Notes: generated from the sequence alone by a model not told the origin. Shown: positions 42,831-53,591, counted from the first letter of the stretch. The stretch: DNA of 64,000 nucleotides from Chlorops oryzae (GCA_020466095.1 CM035806.1:95827315-95891314), one strand, 5' to 3'. A program made the numbers and translations.

Positions 42831-45506
42831 TGCTGCTGTAGAACGATTTATAATTGCTGGCCGGTCATTTCTTTTCAATCTCGAAGAGAACGATGTGTTC
42901 GATAATCCACGGGCAAGTGGATTTACATGTCTGCGCAATTTGTTGAAGTATTTCTCTTTGATATTGGTGAACTCTGTTTTAACCAGTTCTACGTTGAGCT
43001 CTTTATGGATCCGTTCATTCGAAACAAACCAAGGAGCTCCTGTTATAGTCCTTAGGATCTTGGACTGTGCTCTTTGCAGGATTTCTATATTCGAAGAGCT
43101 GGCATTTCCATACAATTGTAAGCCATACGTCCATATTGGTTTTATAACTTGGTTGTATAGAAGGATTTTATATTCAAGCTTTAGAGGAGAGCGGCTATTT
43201 ATTAACCAGTGCAGGCTGTTGGCTTTAAGCTTCATTTGGGTTCTCTTGGCTTCAATATGCTTACGCCATGTCAGTCTTTTGTCCAAATGAATACCGAGAT
43301 ATGTGACTTCCTCACATTGTGGGATGCGTACATTATTAAGGAAAATGTCTGGAGAAGCTTTTCTATTGAGCGTGAAATTAATGTGTTGACATTTAGGCTC
43401 ATTAATTTTGATTCGCCATTTAGATAACCAGCTTTGGATTTCGCTCAAGTGATCTTGGAGCTGAGAAGTTGCGATACTTATGTCCTTGTGCCGACTAAGT
43501 ACCGCTGTGTCATCAGCAAATGTTGAAATCAATATTCTATCGTTATTTGGAATATCTGCTGTGTATATAAGGTAAAGAAAAGGCCCAACAACACTCCCTT
43601 GGGGGACTCCCGCGTTTATTTGAAAGGTTTTTGTAATAAATGAGTTATGTCTTACTTGAAACGTTCTATGTTTTAAGTATGACTCAAAGATCGCGTGAAA
43701 ATTGAAGGGAAGTAATCTTCTGATTTTGTATAACAGTCCGTCATGCCAAACTTTATCGAACGCTTGTTGCACATCAAGGAACACTGCAGAGCAGTACTCC
43801 CGATTTTCATAGGCAAGTCTTATTTCATTTGTAATCCGATTTACCTGTTCAATAGTACCGTGTTGTTTTCTAAACCCGAATTGATGTGGAGGGATAATGT
43901 TCTGCTCTTGCAGATAAGGTGTTAATTTAGCTATGAGTAACTTTTCGAATAACTTTGAGAGACAAGGCAGGAGGCTAATTGGCCTATAAGAGGATGTTTG
44001 GGTAGGATCTTTTCCTGGCTTAGGCACCATTTTAATAACCGACCGTTTCCAATCTTTTGGGAAGTAGCTGAACTCAATAATTGCATTAAATAAGACTGTT
44101 AAAAACTGTACTGCTACTAATGGTATATTTTTTAACATTTTTGGAGTGACAAGATCATGTCCCGGGGCTTTTTTGCAGACAAGTTCATTTTTTATGATAC
44201 CGACAATTTCTTTTGAACTGATTTGTATGGAAATTCTACGAGTGTTTTCGGACAAAGTTGGGAGAACATGCTCAGCAGTGCTCGGATTCGGTTGGAATAC
44301 CTTATTGAGGTGCAAAGCAAAAACCATAGCTTTCTCTTCATCTGAGCGCGCCCATCCACTGTTGAGACACCGAACGGGTGTTTCACTCTGTACTGGGGTC
44401 TTCATAGAGCGGCTTGCCAGCCACAAGGAACTACGATTTGAGCCTCTGGGCGTAAGGTTCTCGACAAAGTTGCGCGTTTTACATTCTTTCTCCCTATTTA
44501 AACTTGCTCTTAGCTTTTTTTTTACTTCTTTTAGCTTGTTTTTGGCCAACGGAGAACGGACCCGCTGCCATTCGCGCCTGAATCTTCGTTTTTCTGCGAC
44601 GAGATTTTCAATTTCCCTATTAGAGAAGGCGTGTTTTGTTCTATATTTAGTATGAGGAGTCGATTTTTGCGCTGCTGATGCCAAATAAGAGTTAAAAACA
44701 GTTACGGCATCATCAATATGATCAATACATTCAATTTTATTGTTAGTATGAATATGCGCACTTATGTGCTTTTTGTATTTTAACCAATTTGTGCCTGCAT
44801 CTGTTAAGCTGGGTGGGCGTTTTACTGGTTCCGGATATTTGTTCAAAACGAATACAACTGGGGAATGATCTGAGGAGAGGTCGGTTGTTGCTTTTGCAGA
44901 AATAAGCTCTCTTGCAATACCTTTAGTTATTCCGAAATCTAAGAGGTCTGGAATTTTTTGGAGATCTGTTGGCCAATAAGTTGGCTGTTTTGGAGATACA
45001 AAGTCTAGAGAATTGTTTTTATTGATAATAGCCTTGTATAATTGCTGACCCTTAGGATTGCACGTTCTGGAACCCCAGAAAATGTGCTTTGCATTATAGT
45101 CTCCTGCTGCTAGGAACTTATCACCTAATGTCTTAAAGAAGTCTAAGAACATTTTTTCGGTTATGCTAAAACGAGGTGGGCAATAAATCGCCGATAAAAC
45201 CAGATTTTTACCTCTCACTATAACGCTAAGCGTTGTTGCCTGAAGGAAATCATAACTGTAAGAATCTAGAATAAAATGTTGTATTCTTCTACGAATAAGT
45301 ATACCCGTGCCTCCATGCGCCTTGCCATCTGGGTGGTTGGTTTGATAAAATATATACCCGGGGATTGAGAAGAAATTTTTGTTTGTTAAATGTGTTTCAG
45401 AGAGAAGCATAACGTCAACTTCTTCCTGATTTAAGAAATTCTGAATTTCTAGCTTATGCTTGGATAACCCGTTCGAATTCCAGGCACAAATTTTTAGGAA
45501 ATTCAT
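42807..45506 (-). CDS. Jockey ORF2: endonuclease and reverse transcriptase
   Basis: 899 codons without interruption. N-terminus MNFLKICAWNSNGLSKHKLE opens the APE endonuclease; catalytic motifs LLSETHL (Glu), AGDYNAKHIFWGS (Asp/Asn) and LSSDHSPVVF (Asp-His) are intact. RT has SYRPISLLPCLSKLFEK, AVFLDVQQAFDKVWHDGLL (motif A), AGVPQGSVVGPFLYLIYTAD (motif B) and STFADDTAVLS (FADD near residue 662). The C-terminal part (EAKRTQMKLKANSLHWLI) is typical jockey. Length fits the clade. ATG at 45506 overlaps the ORF1 stop (ATGA), so ORF2 is probably made by termination-reinitiation. All catalytic residues I can check are present, so this copy could be competent. Confidence 0.93.
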   Translation of the reverse strand: MNFLKICAWNSNGLSKHKLEIQNFLNQEEVDVMLLSETHLTNKNFFSIPGYIFYQTNHPDGKAHGGTGILIRRRIQHFILDSYSYDFLQATTLSVIVRGKNLVLSAIYCPPRFSITEKMFLDFFKTLGDKFLAAGDYNAKHIFWGSRTCNPKGQQLYKAIINKNNSLDFVSPKQPTYWPTDLQKIPDLLDFGITKGIARELISAKATTDLSSDHSPVVFVLNKYPEPVKRPPSLTDAGTNWLKYKKHISAHIHTNNKIECIDHIDDAVTVFNSYLASAAQKSTPHTKYRTKHAFSNREIENLVAEKRRFRREWQRVRSPLAKNKLKEVKKKLRASLNREKECKTRNFVENLTPRGSNRSSLWLASRSMKTPVQSETPVRCLNSGWARSDEEKAMVFALHLNKVFQPNPSTAEHVLPTLSENTRRISIQISSKEIVGIIKNELVCKKAPGHDLVTPKMLKNIPLVAVQFLTVLFNAIIEFSYFPKDWKRSVIKMVPKPGKDPTQTSSYRPISLLPCLSKLFEKLLIAKLTPYLQEQNIIPPHQFGFRKQHGTIEQVNRITNEIRLAYENREYCSAVFLDVQQAFDKVWHDGLLYKIRRLLPFNFHAIFESYLKHRTFQVRHNSFITKTFQINAGVPQGSVVGPFLYLIYTADIPNNDRILISTFADDTAVLSRHKDISIATSQLQDHLSEIQSWLSKWRIKINEPKCQHINFTLNRKASPDIFLNNVRIPQCEEVTYLGIHLDKRLTWRKHIEAKRTQMKLKANSLHWLINSRSPLKLEYKILLYNQVIKPIWTYGLQLYGNASSSNIEILQRAQSKILRTITGAPWFVSNERIHKELNVELVKTEFTNIKEKYFNKLRRHVNPLARGLSNTSFSSRLKRNDRPAIINRSTAAGAIHAHP

Positions 45507-47071
45507 ATTTTAGCCAAAAGTGCTGTCATTAATTGTGTTTGCATTTGCACAATTCTGTCGAGTGAGCTTTGCATTGTTTGCATAAATTGGGACAAACTTT
45601 GAGTTAGAGTAGATATCATTATCTCAAGACTACTGTTGTTGTTAGTAGGAGCACTAATAGGGGTCGCGGGTTTTAGTGCATTTGCATAAGAAACTCCTGG
45701 AGTTACGGGGTTCAAATTAAGGTTGTGAGAGGAGAATGGTACCGAAACAGTAATATTTTTTGTAGGATTACGAGCTGATTCCTTTTTAATGTTGATTCGT
45801 TTTTTCAGATCTTGATAAACTAGACAACCTCTGAAATTTGCAGAATGATTTCCATCGCAGTTACTACATTTAAGTAAATTGCGATCATTTTTTGATTTTT
45901 TATCACAGACTGAGCTGTGATGAAGCTCGCCACATATTACACACACGGTGCGCAATGTGCAATACGATTTTGTGTGTCCAAATTCTTGACAGTTGGCACA
46001 TTGTATGGGACCATTTCTTTTATGTGGCTCTTCTACCGTTATTTTACGATGCAACAGGAATTGCAAATTGTATATCGGATGGATTTCGTTTTTTTTAAGC
46101 TTTAAGTTGTCCGGCACCAGATCAACTTTAAACATAGGCTGAGGAATTTTAGCTTTGTTAAATATATTTATAACCGATCTTGCGTGAAAACCATTCTCTT
46201 CTAGCGCACTCTTTATTTCGTTTGTGTCAACATCTGCTTCAATACCTTTGATCACCACTGTAATACCTTTGCTACTCTTTAGCTGGTATGTGTAAAAATT
46301 TTTATTCGCTCCTTCAAACTCTTTTACAACTTTTCGGTAACTGTCTTCCGTGTTTGTTTGAATTTTAGTTTCATGGATATTACCCCTAGTTAAGGGAACT
46401 ACGTAAAAGTTGCTATTTCCTAATAAATTAGCTAGTTTGGCAACAAGTGCATTCGAGCTCCGCTCGCGCAAATAGATTGGGGGCGGTTTAAATACTTTTT
46501 TTGGTTGATTTTCTGTTGAATTTTCATCAGAAATTGCAGCAAGTGGAGCGAACCGATTACCAATTAGTGTTTCTTGAGAAGCAGGAGCTTCCATTTTATT
46601 AAGTTTGGCCCTGTTGTCATTTTTTCCGGAAGGGCTTCTTTTCCTCTTCGTGATATTAATATAACGGTGCATACCGATTAGCACCGCCTGCTGCTTGTTT
46701 TGCTCTTTATTCATTTCAGCAACTATTGGACTTTGTTTGGACGAATTAAGTTCAATTACATCTCTAGAAAGAGCTTCCAAAGGGGAATTTGGTAAAATAC
46801 TCTTAGGAGTGTTGTTAGGGCTATTTTTCTTAACGCTTAGAGAGATTATTCCACTGGTAGAGTTCGATCTCTTTCTTTCGAACTGGATTTTAATATTTTT
46901 GAATTGGCTTATACCTGGCTGTTCACTTGTAGACTGGTCCAGATTGTCACCATTTTGTGTAATTTCCCTACTGGGAATTAGTAAATTTTCCCTACCGGGA
47001 TGTTGATAAAGCCCAGCTTTTAACTGGTTCGTGTCGCAGCTATTGGATGGTGGACTGTGTCCGATTGGCAT
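45503..47071 (-). CDS. Jockey ORF1 (gag-like, PRE_C2HC, three CCHC knuckles)
   Basis: 522 codons; ATG at 47071 (the GTG just upstream is not needed). N-terminal half is Ser/Asn/Lys-rich and disordered-looking. The middle has an RRM-like/PRE_C2HC segment (TVVIKGIEADVDTNEIKSAL). Three knuckles follow: CANCQEFGHTKSYC, CVICGELHHSSVC and CSNCDGNHSANFRGC. The C-terminus is Gln/Ser-rich with a possible amphipathic helix. It would coat the element RNA. Ends at 45503 in the ATGA overlap with ORF2. Confidence 0.92.
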   Translation of the reverse strand: MPIGHSPPSNSCDTNQLKAGLYQHPGRENLLIPSREITQNGDNLDQSTSEQPGISQFKNIKIQFERKRSNSTSGIISLSVKKNSPNNTPKSILPNSPLEALSRDVIELNSSKQSPIVAEMNKEQNKQQAVLIGMHRYINITKRKRSPSGKNDNRAKLNKMEAPASQETLIGNRFAPLAAISDENSTENQPKKVFKPPPIYLRERSSNALVAKLANLLGNSNFYVVPLTRGNIHETKIQTNTEDSYRKVVKEFEGANKNFYTYQLKSSKGITVVIKGIEADVDTNEIKSALEENGFHARSVINIFNKAKIPQPMFKVDLVPDNLKLKKNEIHPIYNLQFLLHRKITVEEPHKRNGPIQCANCQEFGHTKSYCTLRTVCVICGELHHSSVCDKKSKNDRNLLKCSNCDGNHSANFRGCLVYQDLKKRINIKKESARNPTKNITVSVPFSSHNLNLNPVTPGVSYANALKPATPISAPTNNNSSLEIMISTLTQSLSQFMQTMQSSLDRIVQMQTQLMTALLAKI

Positions 47072-47371
47072 CACTTTCGGGCAGAGCAGCTAGCTGCTGC
47101 AGCAGCTGCAGAGACCGAGTGTCTCTTTCTGTCGTTCCTAGAAGTTTGACGACAACAAATAATATACGAATGTCCGTATGTATATTCACTATACTTATCT
47201 TTATTTTGTGTTTCAAACACACAATTTACTGGTGGAGCGGCACAAAAACACTGCAGTCCTCCTTGGAGAATACTTTTGAGCTTTGCTCAAATTAATGCAG
47301 GTTGCTCAATATTTACTTTTTGTTTTTATTTATTATTTTTTACGGAGCGCGTATTTATTATTTTCTTAATT

Positions 47372-47761
47372 GGTCAGGCAAACATTGCTCAAACTCCAGA
47401 GATATCTAAGCCAGATGAAAGGTTATGCTCACTCAGAAAACAATGGAGGCTGGCGAAAGGATTGCGTGATCGCCTTTGGAAAAGGTGGGTGATGGAATAT
47501 TTGCCGACTCTTACAAGGCGTACGAAGTGGTGCGAAGTAACTAAGCCAATAGAGGAACAGGACTTGGTGTTCATTTGTGCCCCTCAGATACTTCGCAGCC
47601 AGTGGCGTCGTGGCATCGTGACCCAGGTGTACCGTGGTGTAGATGCCGTGGCCCGTCGGGCAGATGTAAGAACTTCGACTGGCGTTTTCCGGAGACCTGT
47701 CTCAAAATTAGCGGTACTGGACATTGGTGATGGTGAAGCGGATCGCTCCACGGAGGGGGGA
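47372..47761 (+). pseudogene. BEL pol C-terminus (DUF5641-like)
   Basis: Resumes the BEL pol frame after the jockey insertion: WRLAKGLRDRLWKRWVMEYL and TRRTKWCEVTKPIEEQDLVF, then a TGVFRRPVSKLAVLD end, as in BEL integrase tails. Runs to the 3' LTR. Confidence 0.8.
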
Positions 47762-48144
47762 TGTCGTAAATGTTGCGCCAGTCTAGACTCAGGGTTAATT
47801 TTAGTACACTAATTGTTTGCTTATTTGTTTATTTTGTTTATTTGTCAGTGCGACTTCCTTTTATGTTTTGTTTCGCGCGGCTAGATTATAAGCATATAAA
47901 AGCAGAGATTCTGCTAGTTGAGAGTCAGTTAGAGTCGCGCCGAAGTAACGAGGTTGAAAAACTGCGATAACTAAGGGTTATATTTTATTGTACTTTATTT
48001 AACAGTTTTTTTTTTACATATTTAGAAATAAGCCGTCCAATTATAATACTAAGCTTGTGTTATCGCCAACGCACAACAAAGTGGCTTTTGCCAAAATAAT
48101 ATTTCGCCTGGGCGTGTTAAATTCGCTACCTCCGATCTCCAACA
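47762..48144 (+). repeat. BEL 3' LTR
   Basis: 383 bp, matches 36701-37085 with few differences. Followed by GTGCA (target duplication) and transposase sequence of the hAT-like left arm. Confidence 0.92.
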
Positions 48145-48255
48145 GTGCAATATCAAGGTTTATTCTTTTCAGGCAATTTTCTGTGTCTTCATTTTTAAGC
48201 GCTTCCACCATTTTTTTTCTTCTCTTGATCTGAAATTTCTTCGTAAAATCGGGAT
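48145..48255 (-). pseudogene. hAT-like transposase fragment, left arm, beyond BEL
   Basis: Minus strand encodes ISDQEKKKMVEALKNEDTEN and NCLKRINLDIA, matching 50065-50160 of the plus-strand copy. Joins 36700 when the BEL element is removed. Homology with the other arm ends near 48255. Confidence 0.8.
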
Positions 48256-48374
48256 GGTCTAGTGTTTATATCTCATTTCCGGTGATTTTTATGTCAATAT
48301 TTAGCAACGCATCATTTTCAAGAGCGACTGAATATTATATTTGAAAAAATAGAAGTAACGTGTTTCAACTAGCA

Positions 48375-50243
48375 ATGGCGTGTACAAGTTGCGGACTTGG
48401 GAAAGTTACTAGGGAAAATACTAAGATTTGGCTTATCGATAACTCAGTACCCGAGTTATGGAAATCGACGTTGCCATCCATTGGTGAGACCTTGCGTTTA
48501 TTTTTTTACTTTAAAAATGAACAAAATAAAAGCATACATGAATCAGCGACTTTAGCGGCTTGCAGGGTAATAAATTTGTGGGAAAAAGCTGGTATGCGAA
48601 TTCAGTTAAAGCAACATGTCATTAGAAAAATAGAAAAACTATTTAAAGAATGGCAGAACCTAAAAAATAAGGAAAACAAGAAAAAACGTTCAGATGCATT
48701 GAAAAAGAAAGAACAGGACTGGCAACAAAAATTGGAACACTTATTTGATATTGCTCATCGTGATGCATTACACATTAAATTGTGCGAGCCCGTAAACAAA
48801 GAAATCCCCGCTTTTACAGAAGAGCGCTCTTTTTCTCCACTTTCATATTTTTCGTCGTCGTTTGACTCCACTAAAACAGAAGAAAGTTCATCTGACTCCG
48901 AAATGTACCCAGATTACCGAAGAGCTCGAAAATCTGTTGTTAATAGCAAATTAGCATCCAGTCTTGATGTCTCAAAGTTGAGTGATAGAAAAGCAACTAT
49001 AGTGGTAACAGCTACTTTGAAAAGCGCAGCCCTTAATCCAACAGATTTTAATGTTAATAGATATTCTATTCGTCGGCAGCGTGAAAAAAATCGTAGAGCT
49101 TATGCAGAGTCTCTCAAAAGCGAGTTTAAACAAAATACGCCATTAACAATCCATTGGGACCGAAAAGTAATAAACGATATAACTGGACACGAAATTGTAG
49201 CAATTTTAATATCAGGACTGGGAGTTGATCAACTACTCGCAGTTCCAAAATTGGAACGCGGAACGAGCGAAGCATGTACGCCAGCCGTCTTTGAAACTTT
49301 AAATTCATGGAATCTGAGCGATAGTGTAAAATATTTGTGTTTAGACACGACTGCTGTCAATACCGGCATAAGAAATGGAGTATGCATTCTTTTGGAGTGA
49401 AAAATGGAGAAAAATATGCTTTGGTTTGCGTGTCGTCATCATATAATGGAAATAATGTTGTCAGCTGTAGTGGATCAATTGCTTGCCCCATCCAGGGGTC
49501 CTGATATACAATTATTTAAAATATTTAAGAACAGTTGGAACACTATTGACCAAACCGATTTCAAAACTATTGCAAATGACGCCGAGGGAAATATTTTGGC
49601 AGAAGTAGCCGAAGACAGGATTTCTTTTGCCAAAAAGCAACTCCAATTATATCAACCTAGAGATGACTACAGAGAACTGTTGAACCTCACTATCATAATC
49701 TTAGGAGGTGTTCCTGAAAAAAGTGTTTCATTTAGAAAACCAGCTGGTCTACATCGAGCTAGATGGATGGCAAGAGCTTCGTACTGTTTGAAAATTTATT
49801 TATTTAAACATCAGTTAAAGCTAACGAAGAAGGACGAAAAGGCTTTGAGAAAAATATGCATTTTCACGGTGTTCATTTATGTGAAATATTGGTTTCAAGC
49901 CTCAACAGGATGGTCAGCACCAAGAAACGACTTACAATTATTGAAAGACCTTAAAGCCTTTGAAAGCTTTAACATAAATATAGCTACGGTTGCGCTGAAA
50001 AAGATCTTAAATCATTTGTGGAATTTGTCTGAAGAGTTAGTTTCGCTAGAATTTTTTGATGACGAAATTTCAGTTCAAGAGAAGAAAAAAATGGTGGAAG
50101 CTCTTAAAAATGAAGGCACAGAAAACTGCCTAAAAAGAATAAACCTTGATATTGCACATATCCATGAAAAAAACTGTAGCTGCCAAAAAGATTGTTCATT
50201 CTTTAAGAGTAGTGAACCACATAGCTGAGCGCGGTGTTGCTTT
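48375..50243 (+). pseudogene. hAT-like transposase, main copy
   Basis: From ATG 48375 (MACTSCGLGKVTREN). The N-terminal third is Lys-rich and may bind DNA. LCLDTTAVNTGIRNGVCILL (49335-49398) looks like the first catalytic strand; an in-frame TGA at 49398-49400 follows. After it come LWFACRHHIMEIML, QPRDDYRELLNLTIIILGG, and GLHRARWMARASYCLKIYLF. A deletion of roughly 120 bp near 50172 relative to the left-arm copy shifts the frame. The end is split by the errantivirus at 50248 and resumes at 55878. I know the family as widespread uncharacterised invertebrate proteins; the hAT-like assignment is inferred from the CRHH/RW motifs and the 8-bp duplication. Confidence 0.75.
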
Positions 50244-50247
50244 AATG

Positions 50248-50735
50248 GGTTGTGATCGTGTCACACATATCGTGAACGCACTGTACTGAGCGAAAAATAA
50301 GAAAAACAACAATAAGCACCAACGGCCTAAAAAGTCTAAATTGGGGCAGTTGAGTGCAAGACAAATAATGCATTCCAGCAAAATAATAAAGAACTGGAAC
50401 GCAAGTCCAAAGCGTGTGGAAGAAAGTTGCGAAAGACTAAGACGTCAGCAGAAACTTGGGAGAGAAGACGGCAGCGGGGAAACGCGACTGCAGCAGAGTT
50501 CGCGTCAGCGAACCTAGTTTAAGTAATTTTAAGCATATTTTTAAGTTGAAATGTAATTTGAATTTATAGATATAATTCAGTTGTAAACTAACCAACAAAA
50601 ATATAAGAGTTAAAACCGGAAAATTAAAGAGAGTGTCCTTCATTCCAACAGTTTATAGTACAACATAGTGTCCTTCATTCCAACATTTTATAGTACAACA
50701 TAGTGTCCTTCATTCCAACATTTTATAGTACAACA
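50248..50735 (+). repeat. 5' LTR of errantivirus 2 with triplicated end
   Basis: 488 bp against 418 bp for the 3' LTR; the difference is exactly two extra copies of a 35-bp unit at its end. Confidence 0.9.
50631..50735 (+). repeat. 35-bp repeat, three copies, at LTR end
   Basis: Unit AGTGTCCTTCATTCCAACA...TTTATAGTACAACA repeated three times in the 5' LTR; only one copy in the 3' LTR. The first copy has one base change (CAGTTTATAG). Confidence 0.9.
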
Positions 50736-50738
50736 TTT

Positions 50739-50756
50739 TGGCGCCCGAGCAAAAGA
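50739..50756 (+). promoter_or_regulatory. Primer-binding site of errantivirus 2
   Basis: TGGCGCCCGAGCAAAAGA begins three bases after the LTR. The first eight bases equal the tRNA-Lys type site of gypsy as I remember it; the rest differs. Confidence 0.55.
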
Positions 50757-51039
50757 AAAAAAAAAGTTTCGCGAAAAGGAATAAAAAGATTCATATAAAA
50801 AAAAGAGAAGAAAGAAACCGACACAGTGCAGTAATTACAAAAAGTGAGAAAAAAAAGATTTAAAAAAAAAAGCAAAATTAGTACAGTGACACAAAGTGAA
50901 AAAAAAGGATTCCAATAAAAAAACAACCAGAAATAAAATTTCTACAGCGAAATCTCCGCTAGCAACGATCATACAGCTGGAAAAGCAGAAAAGTTGCTGA
51001 AGAAGAAGAAGAAGAAAAAGAAGCAACTATATAAGGAGT

Positions 51040-51960
51040 ATGGTGATCCTTGAGGAAATGAAAAAAACTTATCTGAAAATATGCGCAAAGGCATTGCGCG
51101 TAGTGGGAGCCGCTACACCGCTTTTAACCAATGCAACGCGGCGAAACCAGGTTCTCGAGCGTCTGGCGGTCCTCCACGACCACCTACAGCCGGACAGATC
51201 GTGCAAACTCCGCGAACGCTAGGTGACAGAAAATTGTCGGGGCGGCCCTTATCGTTGCCGAACGTGCAAAAAGTGCATAACTGACCGCTTGGAAAGTCAT
51301 GCACAACACAAGCGTATGTCGTATTGGGGGAGCCACCTCATCGACGAATACCTAGGGGGGTCCGAGATCTATGACCGGGTCAAGGTCAAGGACCGAAGGG
51401 AGGTCACCTAATTCCTGGCCGGCATACTGGAGGTGAGCTTAAGGGATTGGCATACGCTCGTATATTTCGGCGAGGGGGATGAGGGCCATAGTCATTACGT
51501 AGGGACCTTAAGCCGGAATTTAGTAGGGTATGACGAAGGGTTAAGTTTTAAAGCGAATGCTTCACGACTGTTTCTCCAAAATTGCTATATCGGACAAACG
51601 TACCAGAATAATGACCCATGGACGCGCTGTACCCATGGGGTGCCAAATAGCAGTGGAGGGCCCACGACATGGTTGCTGAGGCCAGAGAAGCGAGAGGAGA
51701 GCGCCAAAGGAGGCAGAAAGAGAGACGGGAAGCGTGGCAGGAGCTAAGCAGCTCCTTCGTTGTCACGTTCGGAGAAGTGACAGTAGAAGTGAACGAACCC
51801 CACTACGAGCTGGGGGAGCTGTACTTCGTCGCAGTACTGGGCGGAGAAGCAGTAGAGGTGTTCGCACACCTAGCTGTTTCCTTCGTCATAGAATGAGAGG
51901 GGAAATTGAAACTCGAACTTTATTTAAAATTATTAAACTATCTTTGCATATATTTTAAAC
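51040..51960 (+). other. Unrecognised ORF block in gag position of errantivirus 2
   Basis: Several overlapping sense ORFs (51040-51222, 51223-51411, 51433-51747, 51669-51896). They are GC-richer than the flanks and look like one degraded gene. Visible are CRTCKKCITDRLESHAQHK, a zinc-ribbon-like CxxCxxC with later His, and an Arg/Glu-rich RGERQRRQKERREAWQEL helix. No capsid or CCHC knuckle is evident, so I cannot call it gag. Confidence 0.4.
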
Positions 51961-52305
51961 TTTGACTATCTTTTGAACTATCTCTTCATGTACTTGAACG
52001 GTATTTGCATTAACTTTAATATTAATCTTTTGTATATATAGATAACTAACTCTGTAAAAAAAAAATAATATAGTTAATGTAATTAAAGGTCCTAAGGGGA
52101 CTAAGCCTAGAGCACGGTTAATCGAAAATAATAATAAAACGATTTAAAAAAAAATAATAACAAAAAAAAAAACATAAAACGGTGCTCCGAATTTTCGATC
52201 TGGTACTCAGTGTAGATAGATCTGTAACAAAAAATTTTTTAAATCTCCGCTTTGCCTTATATAAACCGGATTAACTCACCTACGGGGGGGAAGCCAGCCA
52301 CCGAA
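51961..52305. other. A-rich non-coding spacer before env
   Basis: About 340 bp, A-rich with several A8-A10 runs, no ORF. An env splice acceptor would be expected here but none stands out. Confidence 0.4.
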
Positions 52306-53591
52306 ATGTCTCTACACAGCCTCTCTTCTTTTTCAGCTCCTGGTTCAAGTAGCGCTGCTAAGTTTTCCGTTCATCAAGTCCCACCACCTACTTTATCTGA
52401 AAAAAAAAGAAGTCCTTTCGACTTCATCGGGTCTACCCTCAAGTGGCTATTCGGTACCATGGACGCTAGCGACCGACAGAATGTAGAAGATCACCTTGCC
52501 ACTGTAGACGTCAATAATCATAGGCTCATAGAAAACGGCAACCACCAAATCAAAGTTAATCGCGATTTTAGTGAGACTTTAGAAAACATGAGGCAATTAG
52601 TACAAGCTGACTAGAAGGCACTGATCGATATGAGGAAATTTAACTCACAAGCCGCTAGGGAAAGCCGAGTAGACGAACTGACTCTCAGACTATTCTTGAA
52701 GCTCCAGCTACTACGAAGTCAGGTAGACGCGATTCAACAAAATGTAGCAGCAGCACGAACGGGCATTATCCACCCCTCCATGCTTTCGAAATCCGAAATC
52801 GAACAGTACGATATAGGTTTCGAGAAGCTGAAGGATATGGCATTAGGCGTAGCCTCGCTGCAAAACGGGGTCATTATTTTCGTAATCAAAGTCCCCGCGG
52901 TGGTGGGACAATTTCAAAAAAAATTATTGGTGCCGATACCAAACGGCCACGGACAACAAATAATTGAAGAAATAGAGACAGTTATAGAGAAAGATAACCA
53001 GACCTATACTTTTGAGGAAGGCAAATCAGCGTTTGCACTACACAGAAGTCAGAACTGTATAGTCCGAGGGCGCTGTGAGTTAATCAGACGGACAGAAGAG
53101 GAAATAATTGAGTTGGAAGAAAGTACAGTCCTTTTAATAAACGCGAAAAACATAAGCCTTAACAGTACATGCGACAGTAGGCGTATATCAGCAATAGGAA
53201 ATTTCTTCTTAACGTTTCAAAACTGTACCGTCTATTTAGGAAAGTTCAAGTTCGAATCGAAAATACGAGAAAACAGACAGATGTTTATTATTCCAAACGA
53301 GAGGCAGTTAGAAAGGCGGAAGAAATACCGAGCTTTAAGGAAGTGGTATTGAAACAATTCGAAAATAATGAGGAAATAAAAGAGTTAAAATTTTAGAAAA
53401 AGCTTTTGAGTATTGGGGAGATAAGTTTAACGGGAGTGATTACGATAGTAATAATTTTGACGCTATGCTGTTTCTGCAAATTACGGAAACGAACACAAAC
53501 CTCAAGACCACTTCCGCGTCCACGACCTTCGGAACCAATAGCAATGATAGACGCTATGTTAGCAAAGTATGAGACACCACTAAACGCCTAA
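52306..53591 (+). pseudogene. Errantivirus 2 envelope (env), F-like
   Basis: From ATG 52306. The furin-like KKR precedes SPFDFIGSTLKWLFGTMDAS, the counterpart of the NWLFGVMDDDDR block in errantivirus 1. Further conserved parts are LFLKLQLLRSQVDAIQQNV and the Cys-containing loop NCIVRGRCELI. A membrane segment (LTGVITIVIILTLCCFC, near 53430-53480) and basic tail end at 53591. An in-frame TAG at 52612-52614 and a frame change after 53352 disable it. No clear signal peptide at this start, so the true N-terminus may come from an upstream exon. Confidence 0.85.

Larger units (their letters stand above)
42343..47362 (-). mobile_element. Jockey-clade non-LTR retrotransposon, apparently full length
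   Basis: 5020 bp on the minus strand, inserted in the BEL integrase end. Duplication TTCTTAATT (42334-42342, 47363-47371). 3' end is a run of about 20 A (T at 42343-42363 on plus). Contains a leader (47362-47072), ORF1 and ORF2 without stops, and a 3' untranslated region with 74-bp repeats. Best preserved element in the window. Confidence 0.92.
36701..48144 (+). mobile_element. BEL/Pao LTR retrotransposon with nested jockey
   Basis: 11,444 bp; LTRs of 385 and 383 bp (TGTCGTA...CTCCAACA). Internal gag-pol has the BEL order: gag, zinc knuckles, Pao-type aspartic protease, RT, RNase H, integrase and a DUF5641-like C-terminus. Several nonsense codons and a jockey insertion (42343-47362) inactivate it. 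Without the jockey it is about 6.4 kb, usual for BEL. Confidence 0.92.

Noticed and set aside
44146..44655. 169-codon plus-strand frame
   Set aside because: Antisense shadow of the intact jockey ORF2.
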